This document shows positions 12,471 through 23,871 of a DNA stretch of 64,000 nt, in pieces. The stretch's first letter is position 1; each line of letters starts with the position of its first letter. The position numbers were made by a program, and so were the translations under genes. This DNA comes from Sarocladium kiliense (taxonomy: Eukaryota; Ascomycota; Sordariomycetes; Hypocreales; Sarocladiaceae), in assembly GCA_030734395.1 (NCBI GenBank), contig JAUZTG010000028.1, positions 310,001 through 374,000 of the forward strand, read 5' to 3'. The notes below the pieces were generated by a model, which was given only the letters and a program-made list of their open reading frames with translations, was not told the origin of the DNA and ran no database searches.

Positions 12471-12983
12471 ATGTATGGGTCTTACGGCTCATACAGCTCC
12501 ATGTCGAGCGGCGCCATGGCCATCCCCATGGACATCACCCCTTCCAACCTCCGCTCCCACGACGCAACCTGCGCCTTTCCCTCCTGGCCACGGCGATCAT
12601 CTCTAGGAGAATCCGACTCCAACGATTCTTCATCCTCTCGCCCAACCGCCTTCCTCTCCGACGACGACCTCTTCTTCTGCACCTCCAACATCAACGCCGA
12701 CCCCTTCGACGAGTCTGCCTCTTCCTCCTCTTCCTCCTCTGCCCGGTCTAGTCTCGAGCTCGAGCGCGAGATGGACATGCAGCGTGAGCGCGAGAGGCTC
12801 CAGAGGGAGCAGTTCGTCAGGCAGGCGATCCTGGAGAAGGAGAACCAGAGGCGGAGACAGCAGCAGGCGATGAGGAGGGCGCAGATGGGTCATCACCAGC
12901 AGGTCCAGCAGAAGCGGTCGAGTCCGTCTAAGAAGAGCAGTCCGAAGAGCAAGCTCACCTCCATTGTCGAGGCGAAGGAGTAG
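12471..12983 (+). CDS. Small coiled-coil, serine-rich protein of unknown function
   Basis: Single exon, 170 aa, function not recognised. The N-terminus is Ser/Gly/Tyr/Met-rich (MYGSYGSYSSMSSG). A short block with the look of a conserved motif follows (residues 25-45, with CAFPSWPRRSSLG). Next come Ser-rich and Asp-rich segments (LSDDDLFFC). From about residue 98 to 145 there is a highly charged Arg/Glu/Gln helix likely to form a coiled coil. The Lys/Ser tail (SSPSKKSSPKSK) could serve as a nuclear localisation signal. A very long upstream non-coding region and a pyrimidine-rich leader suggest a heavily regulated gene. Codon use and absence of stops over 170 codons support coding. An overlapping 220-codon frame (12089-12751) looks like leader read-through and is not called. 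Confidence 0.75.
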   Translation: MYGSYGSYSSMSSGAMAIPMDITPSNLRSHDATCAFPSWPRRSSLGESDSNDSSSSRPTAFLSDDDLFFCTSNINADPFDESASSSSSSSARSSLELEREMDMQRERERLQREQFVRQAILEKENQRRRQQQAMRRAQMGHHQQVQQKRSSPSKKSSPKSKLTSIVEAKE

Positions 12984-14303
12984 ACTCCCGTCCTCCTCGT
13001 GAAGCTTTTGCTATTTTTCTTCGTTCTGCAATTTCAGCGACTCTTCTTAGCGACTATCACGACACCTGATGAACACTCTGCTACAGCTTGATACCCGACG
13101 ATACCCTCTTACTTTTTTTTTTTTTACCTTTCGGAACACATACACGGCATATGCTCACGCACGTATTTCCACCTCATCCACCTACATCATCAATCCACTG
13201 CCTTACACACCATCTTCTGCGACACGTGGAAGCATCTTTGGCAGGCTTCGACCCCACGCAGGGCTAGAAACTCAGTTTCTTCCCTTTTCCGACACCAACA
13301 GCCGGATTTCTTCCCGCGGCAAGCTACCGGACCAAGAAACTTTACTTGGCTTGTCGGGGTCCGCCCGAGACTTTCGTCAGAGTTCCGCACTGGTCTCTCG
13401 GTGGCGGTGGGGACAGCTTGAGTCGTGACGAGACCCTCACTCGCCCTAGCTCACACATCCTCTCACCCACAATCCGGTCGGTCGGGTCGGTGACCACAAC
13501 AGGGCTGGGCGGCACACACAGACTCCCTCGGCAAACTCTTCTGGAAGACCAGCTGCTTTTTTTGCGGGGAGGAAGAGGCCTCGGTCGGCGTCTACTCTGC
13601 ACGTCCCCGACCGAGTCGGAGCAGCGGATCCGGTTTTTCGGAATGGGAGGCCGACGCTACCTCGGCAAAGCCTTTACCCTGCACTCTACCACCTTCAGCC
13701 TTCCACCACACCCTTCTTCACACTTCTACAATTTCTTGTCTTTTGTTCCTCGGCATCATAATACACATTTTCATCATCATCCTCGGCAGCATTCAGCATC
13801 TGGAGTACTTGTTCTTTTTCACTCATCACACACCCTCATCATCATGCACGCATAGCACCTTTGGAATTCGGATACCCCCCCCTACAAATGGATGGTAGTT
13901 GAGCTACCTCGTCAGAAGAGCGAAGATGGATTACTCCACGCTGAGGAAGATTAGTCAGTTAGTCACTTGGTAGCAGTGTTGAGAATAATTGGAATATTCC
14001 CCGAATTCTTTCGTCTCTTGCTTCCGTGAATGGTTTCCAGTGAAAATGTGACTGCTTCAGACGATACGTAACCCCATATCGACCTTAGCCTTGGTTCCTT
14101 ACAAGTTCTTCGTACTGGCAAGGGCGCAATTGCTGTAGTTGTGGAGTACTCAATTTGGGCTAAACAGTGGCTACCGTTTGCTAACAAACGGCCTACGTCT
14201 TCCTCGACCATCACAGTGCCCAGCTTTGCTTAAGCACATGCATTGTCTCGACCTGAAGTATGTTCAGTTCGGAGGTTAACGACAGCATGTTGTCTCCACC
14301 ACG
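12984..14303. other. Intergenic region, no gene seen
   Basis: It contains a T13 tract near 13112 and pyrimidine-rich sequence. A 169-codon + strand frame (13346-13855) translates to His/Ser/Pro-rich low-complexity sequence without a domain. It probably holds the 3' UTRs of both flanking genes. Confidence 0.5.
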
Positions 14304-15007
14304 CTAGTCATCCGCCTCATAGCTCGATTCATAGACCCTCAACGCCTCAGGAACGTCCTCCAATAACGCACCACTTCCCATAAGCTCATAAAGCTCCAAC
14401 TTATCCGCCTCCGGCACCGTCCCATTAACGTCAAAGAACTGGCCACCAATCTCCAGTAGATCAACCTCGACCGTGCCAAGACACTGCTCTGCTTCCTCGT
14501 CCTCGTACTCCTCGAGAGTACCGTCGTCGCGCTTGCGCTTGCTGATGTAGTTCCAGGTGTGTCCGTAGAGCGCGTAAATGGGATTCATGCCTTCCTGGGA
14601 GATGCAGTTATTGTTGCCGCCACGGTGCTCGTATTGTTTCTTCTCGTTGCAGATGCGACCTTTGGCGCCGGCCCAGCTGCGTTTCGGCGAATGTTAGTTT
14701 TGAAGACACTTCACGTCCTCAAGGTGGGAAAAGAGGAACTGTAAAAGAGATCTGAGAGCGCTAGAAAATCCACTTACGCGATGTGCTTCATGCCGCTGTT
14801 GCAATTGGAACAGCTCGCCGCGTTGTAGTAGTCTTTCCACGCAATGGTGGGTATACAGCAGGATCGCGGGCTGATGTTGGAGCAAACAGCCCTGTTGCCT
14901 CTGCAGGTGTACTCGGAGTAGTAGAGCCGCAGGTCGACGGCTGCAGCCAAACTCAGCATCTGGCTGAGAACGACACCATAGGAGAGCAGGCCGGCGGAGT
15001 GGAGCAT
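14304..15007 (-). CDS. Secreted cysteine-rich protein, unknown family
   Basis: Exons on the - strand are 15007-14778 and 14676-14304, giving 200 aa; the intron has GTAAGT and CGCAG boundaries. The first 23 residues form a typical signal peptide (hydrophobic LLSYGVVLSQMLSLAAAV). The mature part has about nine cysteines, including a CC pair (SPRSCC) and a CSNC motif, concentrated in residues 30-110. The C-terminal half is acidic (LEEYEDEEAEQC, YESSYEADD) with few cysteines. The gene sits alone between a small unknown gene and the ABC transporter. The combination of secretion and cysteine content is shared by many fungal surface or effector-like proteins. I do not recognise the family and assign no activity. 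The start was chosen because it gives the signal peptide. Confidence 0.75.
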
Positions 15008-16107
15008 CTTGAAGCTTTGTGTAGGTCTCGAGGACGGTATGCTTGCCGAATTAGTAGCTATGAAGTTAGAGCAGTCTGACTTCGGTTCAAGATGAACAAA
15101 GGGATAGATAGGTTGTCAGTAGATATATGTGACCGCGCACGATGCAGAGGAAGAGACCCTTGTTTCGACCTGAAAAACATTAGAAAAGGCCCAGACGGAT
15201 CTATCCAATGCAATATGTCGCTTCTGGGAATAGCCTGATATCTTGATTTGTCTTGGCGTTATGTTTTCTACAAAAGAACCAGAACCAACAGAAAAGGATC
15301 AGAACCAACGACACCGAACCAACGACACCGTGTTGCAAACATGTTCAGGCAGGCAAGAACCTAGCTAGAACCTCGCGCGACTGAGACCTTGTGCCTTCTA
15401 CATCACCTGCCACAAGATTGCTCCCGATCAAAATCATGGAGTTTCGTTTATCGGGATTGAGCACGCTCTGTTGGGCAGCTGGGAAAACACAGCAAGGAGA
15501 AGATGCTCGCATTAGTGGAAGAGTGGTACTGTCGTAAGCGAGGTTCTTCGTGACAATCTTTGCCCCGCCTGTGCCCGATGAAATGCATGCATATAACATG
15601 GTCGCATCCGATCCGCGTATTACATAGCAGAGAAGCGAGCAAGACCTTGAGGTGACATTGCACAGGACGCACACGGTCCTATATTTAGACATATGGACTT
15701 TGTTCGGTGCGGGTTCTACCCTGCGTCCTACCCTGCGTCCTGACCAACCTACGCAGATAACCATCTTGTATGACTTACCAGAGGTCTCTGGGCTCCACGA
15801 AAAGGAAAACTTCGCAGAGTGTTGGCGTAACGCACATTGAGGATGATGAGAGGCTCTTAAAGATTGGAAAAATTTGAACTTTTATGCGATTAGAGAAGAG
15901 GCGGAAATACAAAGCTTTAGAAGAAGGAAAGACTATGAGGCAGTCTAGTGTGATGCGACAATGCAGGCATTCTATATGCGACGAATAGGATCCAGGTCTA
16001 GCTAAACAGTTTCGAGGGCTAAGAGCAGCATAGTTAAGCCGTCCCAAAAACAAACAAAGGAAAAGAATCGAAACGCAAAGAAGTCGTAAAAGGACCAAAC
16101 GAACTTA
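15008..16107. other. Intergenic region with small direct repeats
   Basis: Two tandem copies of GAACCAACGACACC occur at 15302-15329, and a doubled CCTGCGTCCTA-like unit lies near 15719-15740. Open frames up to 139 codons (15345-15764, -) show no features I can support. It contains the upstream region of the secreted-protein gene and the 3' end of the ABC transporter. Confidence 0.5.
15302..15329. repeat. Two tandem 14-bp repeats
   Basis: These are two exact head-to-tail copies of GAACCAACGACACC, with a third partial copy (AGAACCAACAG) about 30 bp upstream. Confidence 0.8.
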
Positions 16108-19100
16108 TCATTCCGCCTTCTTGGACGCCTTCGTTCGGAGCTTCATGAGCACGTAGACAAGTGCATATGAGCTAACGGCGAAGAGTGCCACAATTCCTGC
16201 ATCGCGCCACCCGTAGTAGTACTCCTTCAAGTTTAGAGTCCTCAAGTAATCTTCACCCTTGGTGTACGAACACACCATGCACTCGTCGGTTGCATCAGGG
16301 TTGATCAAGTTGCTGGCAGCGCCGAGACCCTGGCTCAGGTAGTCTGATAGGTACTCGCCGCAAGTGCTATTCTCCGGAGGGTTGAAGCGGGCAAATTCAT
16401 TGTCTTTGCATTTGATGTCGGTGCCCCAGATGCCGAATACAAGCAGGCTGCCCATGAGGTAGTTGAAAGGGTTCATCCAGTAGATCCAGTAGCGCCAGAA
16501 AGCCTGGATTCCCGCGTAGGGAACCAGAACACCACAGAAGGAGATCAGAGTACCGAGGAGCAGCGGATTGACCAGTGATGCGAATACCTCGTTCGGGGCA
16601 TAGGCGGCAACGAATTGGCCGATGCCGGTGTAAATGAACTCATACATGAGCATGACGAAGAAGGTTCCGCCAGCACGAGCAGAGTCGTTGGGAAGACCAA
16701 CAGTGTAGTACCAGCAGACGTAGTAGAGAACAGCGCAGATGATCAGGTATGGGACCTCAGAAACAATGAGGCCTGTGACGAAAGGCACCCACGAGTACAT
16801 CTTGGACTTCTTCTCTCGTGTCTCAAAGATGTCTCGACGGTGGATGAAGAGAGGCTGGAGCTGAGCCATGACACCAGGAGCGACAAAGATGAACTGGAAG
16901 ATGGTGAAGAGCTTCAGCTGCAATTCGCCAACTCCCGCACCGATCTTCCAGAAAGTAAAGCCGTTGAAGAGTGCCGAGAAAATGTGCAAGACGAGCTTGT
17001 TGTTGACGTAGTCGGTGTTGCGGTACAAGGCTTTGTTCATCCGATGGGTGACAATCTTCGTTTGGTCCCAGAAGCTGGCAGCGAACTCGTGTCCATCATC
17101 GACAGTTCCAGGAGGCTTCGAAGCAGCGTCGGTGATGATGCGCTCCAGTTCCATCTCAACGGCTGCGTGCTCAGGGGAGCTTAGCCAGACTTCATTCCAG
17201 TCTTTACCTTGGGACAAGTGGCCCGAGACGACATCGATCATATGCTCCGCAGGGTTGGCGTCCTTGGGGCAAGCAACGCCAAAGCGAGCGAAGTAGTCAA
17301 CGACAGTCTTTCCATGCTCTCCAATGTCGCCAAAGTACACAGTCTTGCCGCCCTTTGCAAGGAGAAGCAGGGTATCGAATTGCGCAAAGAGTTGGGCGGA
17401 GGGTTGATGAATCGTGACCAGGATAGCCTGGCCGACGTCGGCTAGCTTGCGCAAGAACCGCACCGTATTGTAGGCTGACTGACCATCCAGACCAGAAGTT
17501 GGCTCGTCGAGGAAGATAAGGATACTGGGTTTGGAGACGAGCTCGACGCCAATCGTGACTCGCTTGCGTTGTTCCACGCTCAGACCGGCGCCGACCTCAC
17601 CGATAAGAGTGTCGGCGATATCATGAAGTTCCAGAAGGTCGATGATAGTATCAACGTACTTCAGCTTCTCTTCGCGAGGGGTATCACGGCTTTGGCGGAG
17701 GAGTGCTGAAAACTCGAGTGCTTCCCGAACTGTAGCATAGGATTCATGAACGTCAAGCTGCTCACAGTAACCAGCTGATCGCTGGAAAGAGACAGGCAAG
17801 GGACGACCGTCAACCATAATAGAACCGTGGATAGTACCCTCGGTCTTTCGCTGAGCCAAAACGTCGAGGAGAGTAGTTTTACCCGCGCCAGATGCTCCCA
17901 TCAGAGCTCCCAACATGCCAGGCTTGACCCATCCTTGGACGTTATCCAGAAGAGTACGGTCTCCGGAAGGTGTCTTCACTGTGTAGGTGAGGTTCTTCCA
18001 GGTAAAGACCGAAGTGTTGCGAATCAGGTTCTCATCAGCGCCAGAGGTATTTCCAGAGGCCACCCCGCTGTCACCACCGCTGACAGCCTGCTTCTCATTG
18101 GCCTGGCCCTCCTCATCGGACTGCCTCAAGGCGTTGTGGACCTTGGCGTTCTCTCGTGGGATAACCAGACTCGGTCCATCTTCAGACGATGAGTGCCACT
18201 TGGTGGTTGAGATGACGGTCATGACCACAAAAAGAACCCAGAAAGCCCAGACAATACCAAAGTTCCGCCAGATATGGGAGTGACCGTAGGCTAAAGAGGC
18301 CAAGTAATCATCGCCGGTGACATAATTGACACCAGGCTTTGCACCTCCGACACCAGCACAGGCTTGATTGTCATCACTGGCATATGCAGGACCCGAGGGA
18401 ACGAGGTTTGGGCCAGCACAAGGGATAATCTTGCCGTGGAATTCGTTGGAGAGCAGTGCGTCAAATGAGTACGCAATAGGATTGATCCAGAACAACCAGA
18501 CGAACCAGTCGTGCATTTGCGGTTTCTGGATCATGTAGCCAGAGTACGTGACTGTCGCGGCGATGATGAAACCAGAGACCTTGGAGGCAGCATCGAAGTT
18601 ACTGAAGCCAGCGCCGATGGCTCGGAAACAAGCTGTCATACACTACAAGGAGTGGGTTAGCTTGAGCTCAAGACACATGCGAGTTGGGGTGACGTACGAA
18701 AGTGATTGCAATCAATTGGGCCCAGAAGGTGAAGAAAGCCCCAGCTGTGCTCGTGAGACCTGTCATGAAATAAAGAATGAGCGAGAATGTGGAGACTTGG
18801 AAGAGAATGACCGGAATGTCAGCTGTAATCTGTGCAATGCAGAAAGCAGCAGGATGGAACAATGCGAATGACTTGTGCTTCAGCAAGACCGGACGTCCCG
18901 TGAAGGAGTCGGTAACCTCGGACATGGCCAAGAGCGCATTGAACAGAACAGCAAAGAAGCAGGCACCAGCCTTGGTGAACAAGCCTGCGGTAGTGTTGGG
19001 GGCATTGTAGAAGAGTGAACCGGCGATCAAAGCTTGGATGATGGTGGAGACCTGCTTGATCAAAAACGTCGCCTTGTCTCCAAGCAAGATCTGATACTGA

Positions 19101-20453
19101 CGCTTGACGCAGGTCTTGACCTGCTCCACAAAGCCAACAGTCATAGGACTTGAGTCGGGTAGCTTCTTGTCTTTCTCAATACGAATGGCGTCCTTGAACA
19201 GTTTCGTCTGCTCTGCTACTGATTGCTTGGTTGGGAAATCATACTCGGCTATCATCCGCTCGTAGATAGGAGACTTCTCATATTCGGCTCGCAGCTGGTC
19301 TGCATTTCGAGGGAACTGGTTTTGATGATCGGGATGAATCTGACGTTCAGTCGGAACGGTGACACCAGTAAGGTAGTCGGCAACATTAGCACCGTGGCTG
19401 CAGATGAATCCCAGACTCTCCATGAAGGGGCGAGCTTCTTTCATGGGTCCGTAGTAGGTTTGCTTTCCTTCGTCAAGGACCAAGACCTTGTCGAACTGAT
19501 TGTAGATGCCGTTTCCAGCCTGGTACAGAGTGATGATAGAGGTGAGGCCGAGGACGTCAGTTAGGGCACGAATAGCCTTGGTGTATTCTAATGCACTGCC
19601 TATAATTAGCGATGAAACCTTTCCACCGTTCCATGGTAACTTACGTGCTGGCATCGAGACCGCGGGTCGAATTGTCCCAGCAGAAAACAGAGGCGCGGGT
19701 GGTCAAGGCCTCAATAATAGAAACTCGCTTTCTCTCACCACCAGAAACACCACGCACAAAAGCGTTACCGACTTTGGTATCGTGGGTATGCTCGATGCCC
19801 ATGGACTGGAGCAAGAACTCTCTCGTTTGTTGTCTCAACTCTTCGCGTGATGTGATACCCTCAGGGAGCTTGAAAGGGATTTTGAGGCGAGTTGCGAAGT
19901 CTATCGTCTGACCGACGGTAAGACTAGGAAAGAAGAGTTCTTCTTCGGTGTTCATGACGATTTGGCCACGATAAGTCTTCGCTTCTTCAGCCGTCATCGA
20001 TCCATAGTGAACTTCACCGGAGACGTTGGCGTATCCTCTTCTCTTGTTGGCAAGCATGCTGAGGAGGGTAGTGCAACCTGATCCAGGACGACCGAGGACA
20101 AGGAGCATCTCTCCTGGCTTGACACAACCATGGCTGTTGTCGAGGATTGTCTTGAGCGGCGGCTTACGTCGAGACTCTTTGACAAGCTTTGGAATGTTGA
20201 ACTGGGAGACGACGTTCTCATGGATAGCAGCATCGGCGGCGACAACCTGGACGGTGAGATTCTGCCAGGTCACACCAAGGGCCCGGTCTGGAAAGCCAGA
20301 TGCTTCATCTCGCTCTTTGAAGGCAACGACCTTCGGCTTGAGCGTCCATTCGGCCTCTCCCTGCTCGAAGTCGCCAACAGAGGTCTGGTCGTGGACCGTC
20401 TGCGAGTCGTTGCTGTCGATTTCCATTGTATCTGTCTTACCATTTGATGCCAT
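16108..20453 (-). CDS. PDR-type full-length ABC multidrug transporter (AtrB-like)
   Basis: ATP-driven plasma-membrane exporter of hydrophobic compounds. Exons are 20453-19645, 19595-18698 and 18642-16108, giving 1413 aa, the usual PDR length. Layout is (NBD-TMD) twice. The N-terminal NBD has the fungal-type degenerate Walker A (GRPGSGCTT, about 121-129), signature VSGGERKR (236-243) and Walker B/D-loop FCWDNSTRGLDAS. The C-terminal NBD has a canonical Walker A (GASGAGKTT, about 818-826), the degenerate signature LSVEQRKR (about 923-930) and FLDEPTSGLD. This asymmetry is normal for PDR pumps. The second NBD resembles the AtrB/BMR1 group known from fungicide and phytoalexin efflux; that subgroup call is from memory of the family. 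A Zn2Cys6 regulator is transcribed divergently 1.15 kb away, so co-regulation is plausible. Confidence 0.93.
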
Positions 20454-21603
20454 TGCAGCAATCTAGCCTCCGTCTGCAACGGCTTACCAGTAAAGCTGGC
20501 GTGAAGGCACAGTTGAGAACTGGACAAGGTACGACGCACAACGAAGTGAAAACAGCAATCTGATAAAGAGAAAATAGAAAATTCTAGTCCCGGCAGGCCG
20601 AGAAGATCGCCTTATAAGAGTTCAACTGTGGATATAGGGGCCGGACTCATCAAAGCCAGATAACAGCGAGTGATTACAATAAGTTCCTGCATTCGCTCTT
20701 GGAACAAATCGCGAACGCGCCGAGCCTCCCGATAGGGCGGATCCCAAGATCCACTAGTCACAGACCCCTGAGCCTCAAGTGCCTTTAAACGTCGGGTCCG
20801 GGAGCATGAGGCTCTATCGCTGTCCTAGTGAGCAGGTGGTCGGTCATTGTCTCAGCCACCCACGCTTCCTGAGATCCAAACTGGATGATGAAACCTGGCG
20901 AGCCATTTCAAGTCTATCGTATTGAGCTTTGAGACTACAGTGGCGGATGAGGGCGTTGGGTATACATGGCAGGACCGATGGGGAATATGTTCGTTAAGAT
21001 AACATACGGGTTTTAGGAAGCGCCGACCACCGACTATGGAGATCTGAATGCAGGGACTTCTTTCGCTCAGCTTCCATCCGCAGCACTTTTCTATGTGTCC
21101 ACGGGCTGTTCGGTAGTCCGAACGACCCGCTGACTATCCATCGACGGCTGAGCCTCACAGCGGTTGAGAATAACACATGGTGTTTTCACATAAAAGCTCC
21201 CGCTTAGTTAAGCGGAACTTGCGGAGGGTCCGGGGTCGAGATTTGACAGAATGCCGAGTAGTCAGAATTAGAGTCAGTCGCTCCACAGAGACCCTTAGAC
21301 TTATACCAACCTGAGACTAGACCTGGTTGACGAATCGTGAATGCCCTATGACTAAGCGGAAGTTTGGGATAGCCTCATGCGACCCTTGTCCTTCCATCAT
21401 TCACATCATATCGTGGTGTCGACGCGTCAGTGACTTTTGCTGTCGGAGCCCTTCATCTTCCCGCGCGGAGCCTTGCAAATGCCGATTACGTGGATATTCT
21501 GACATCTTTCAGACCCGGACGCCGAGCGATCTGGACAGGCATTCTGGCTGTAGGCGTCATATAGACCGTTGCAAGCGCGCCTCTATTGAGATACCCACCC
21601 AAC
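20454..21603. other. Divergent promoter between the ABC transporter and a Zn2Cys6 regulator
   Basis: No gene is seen in this 1.15 kb. It carries CGG/CCG-type dyads (listed separately) of the kind bound by Zn2Cys6 proteins, and is the only upstream sequence available to both genes. Confidence 0.65.
21200..21232. promoter_or_regulatory. Candidate Zn2Cys6 binding dyads
   Basis: A perfect 7-bp inverted repeat CCGCTTA-GT-TAAGCGG lies at 21200-21215. It is followed at 21222-21232 by CGG-AGGGT-CCG. Everted or inverted CGG triplets with fixed spacing are the classic target of Zn2Cys6 dimers. The site lies about 370 bp upstream of the regulator start and 750 bp upstream of the transporter start. Binding is inferred. 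Confidence 0.4.
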
Positions 21604-23871
21604 ATGGCTCAGAAACGGGCTTGTGATGCTTGCTACAAGCGGAAGGTATGTCAAGACCCCTTCTACGGCCTCCCAGCTGTCTAAGAGCTTTTCCTGCGTT
21701 ATTTCGACCGCATCCATCCGGAGTTTCATTCGCGAATCTCCTAGCTGTTGGGTTTTCTCCTCTGACTAACACCCTGCAGATCCAATGTGACTGGGAGAAG
21801 GCGAAAGCATGCTGCGATTGGTGTGCTCACCAAGGCTTGGCCTGCACATTCAATCGGGTAAGGGGCCGAAAGAAAGCCTGCAGGACTAGGTTGGTCAAAT
21901 TGCATCGTTCTTGGGACGCCATGGACGGCTACATGTATCCTGACGGGTGAATAGAGCTGCCCAGAGTCCGCGTCCTGCAATTCAGACGACCCAAGAAGGG
22001 CCCAAAGAGCCTGAGACAGAGCCGACAAATGCCTCTTCCTTTGTCATCGGGCAGCGTGCCCCCCACCGGACTCTGCTTCAGCCGCACGATTCCCGCAGCC
22101 CTTCGACGACAAACTCACCTTCATACAGAGACTCGGTGTCTTACTGTCAGATCAACTTTGGTGGCTCCAACTTTGGCCACCTGAGCCACCAGAATGGAAT
22201 GCCTCTTCTCAATGAGGAAGGGAGGAGATGGATTTCAGCACGCACAGGGGAAGAAGTGTCCTTCCGAAAGTTCGATTCTCGTCCACACCGACATGCGTTG
22301 CCTCATCATTTCCTCACGCCAGAAAGCTATGCCACCCCAGCTGACCTCTACGAGCTTCCTGAGAGGAGCGTTGTGGAAACTGTCTTCGATGTGTTCACAC
22401 ACTCGGCGTTCAGGATGGTCTTTCCACTTGTTGACCAAGAGCTCTTCCCGGAAACAATAGCTTTGGCCTATGAGTCGAGGTCGGACCCGGTATCTGTCGA
22501 AGCTATCAGTGCCAAAGCGTGTGTCTTGGCCTTTGTGTCTAGCATATGTCTCTTCAAGGCACGAGACACGAAGCTTCCTTCTGTAGATGTCGAACATTAC
22601 GCCATGAAGGCACGGCTTTTGCTATCCTTCACCTCCGAAGAAGCATCTCTGACGAATCTACAAGCTGTCTTCATGCTGGTCAGTCCCAGATTTTCCGTAT
22701 TGACAAATGAAGAATCTGACGTGAAGCTATCTTTCTAGGCTCTGTACGAAACGTCGACGGGGCATCTTCAGTCCACTCTTACTTTCCACGCAATTGCCTG
22801 CCGCATGGTCTTCAAGCTGGGCGGTCACATTCAACTACCCCCCAAAAACATTGTTACTCGAGCAGATCGAGTGCGTAAACACGTCCGCATCCTATTCTGG
22901 CTTTGCTATGGCATAGACAAAGACAATGCATTGCGAACAGGGCAGCCGCCGCTCATGTCCGGAGATTACTGCGACCTCACTCTGCTCGACGGTTACGAGG
23001 ACTGCTATAATTATCTTCGTCACCTTAATGACCAGATCCCTTTGAGCGACAGCGAAGCATCGCTCACCCCCCACCTTCCAGAAGATCCCAGACTGAGCCA
23101 CATCAAGGAGAAAGTCAGTCGGCGTCTCTACTCAGTCCAGACTCTCAAGAAGACAAACGCAGAGCTACTCAGAGACATTCGCGAGCTTGATGAGGAGCTC
23201 GAGGCCTGGAGGTTGTCTATACCAGCGGCGTTCCGGCCCGCACTCTCGATATCGAAGGGATGCCGAGTAGATGTCGGAGAGATGCCTCTGCCGAGGAGTA
23301 TGGCGCATATCACGTTGCATTTGGGGTACCATCATGTGATGACCGCGATACACCGAGCTAGCGCCCGGTGTATGCCGAGTTCGGAGTCTGCTATGGATGG
23401 AGAGGAGTGGCTACCTGGTGTTCGATCAAGTATTGCCCTCGCCCTGGAGGCCAGCCGTTCGACGCTCGTCTACTTGCGTGCAGCAATGCGTGGTGTCGCC
23501 GGCGAAGCATTCTGGTAAGCACCTTATCTCACTGCTGCATTCGCTCTCGGGAAACTTTTCACGGAAGACTGATCGCAACGCTTAGGGTCATTGTGTTTTA
23601 TCCCACAACAGCCATGATGGGTCTCTTCTTTAATATCTTAATGGACCCTCTCAGTCCTGAGGTAGAAGAAGACGTGGCGCTTCTTGCATCGACCGCCGAT
23701 CTCATTCACAGTATTCCTATTCAACGACTAACCTCACATGAACTTGCGCATATAGAATTGGTCACAGAATTCGTCGCTGAGTTGTGCCGTCTTAGCAAGA
23801 AAGCCATCGCAAAGGCGACAGCGGAGTATGGGCCCTGCGGCATTAATGGTAATGGTAATTTAGCTTCATAG
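21604..23871 (+). CDS. Zn2Cys6 transcription factor with fungal-specific regulatory domain
   Basis: Inferred exons are 21604-21645, 21780-21889, 21955-22678, 22739-23514 and 23586-23871, all in frame, giving 645 aa. The binuclear zinc cluster at residues 7-36 reads C-x2-C-x6-C-x8-C-x2-C-x6-C (CDACYKRKIQC then CDWCAHQGLAC), followed by the basic linker NRVRGRKKA. An intron splits the cluster, a common position. The middle homology region runs from about residue 140 to 500, with PERSVVETVFDVF, a helical core and the late VIVFYPTTAMMGLFF helix. The second intron uses the weaker donor GTTGGT and is the least certain join. It is divergent from the ABC transporter, so a role as its local regulator is likely but inferred. 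Confidence 0.88.

Noticed and set aside
12089..12751. 220-codon + frame overlapping the small coiled-coil gene
   Set aside because: It covers leader and then a wrong frame of a better gene. Its composition is R/L/P/H-biased.
13346..13855. 169-codon + frame
   Set aside because: His/Ser/Pro-biased translation, no domain, overlapping - strand frames of similar quality.
16615..17184. 189-codon + frame antisense to the ABC transporter
   Set aside because: It lies wholly within a conserved exon of the transporter and is a shadow of its codons.
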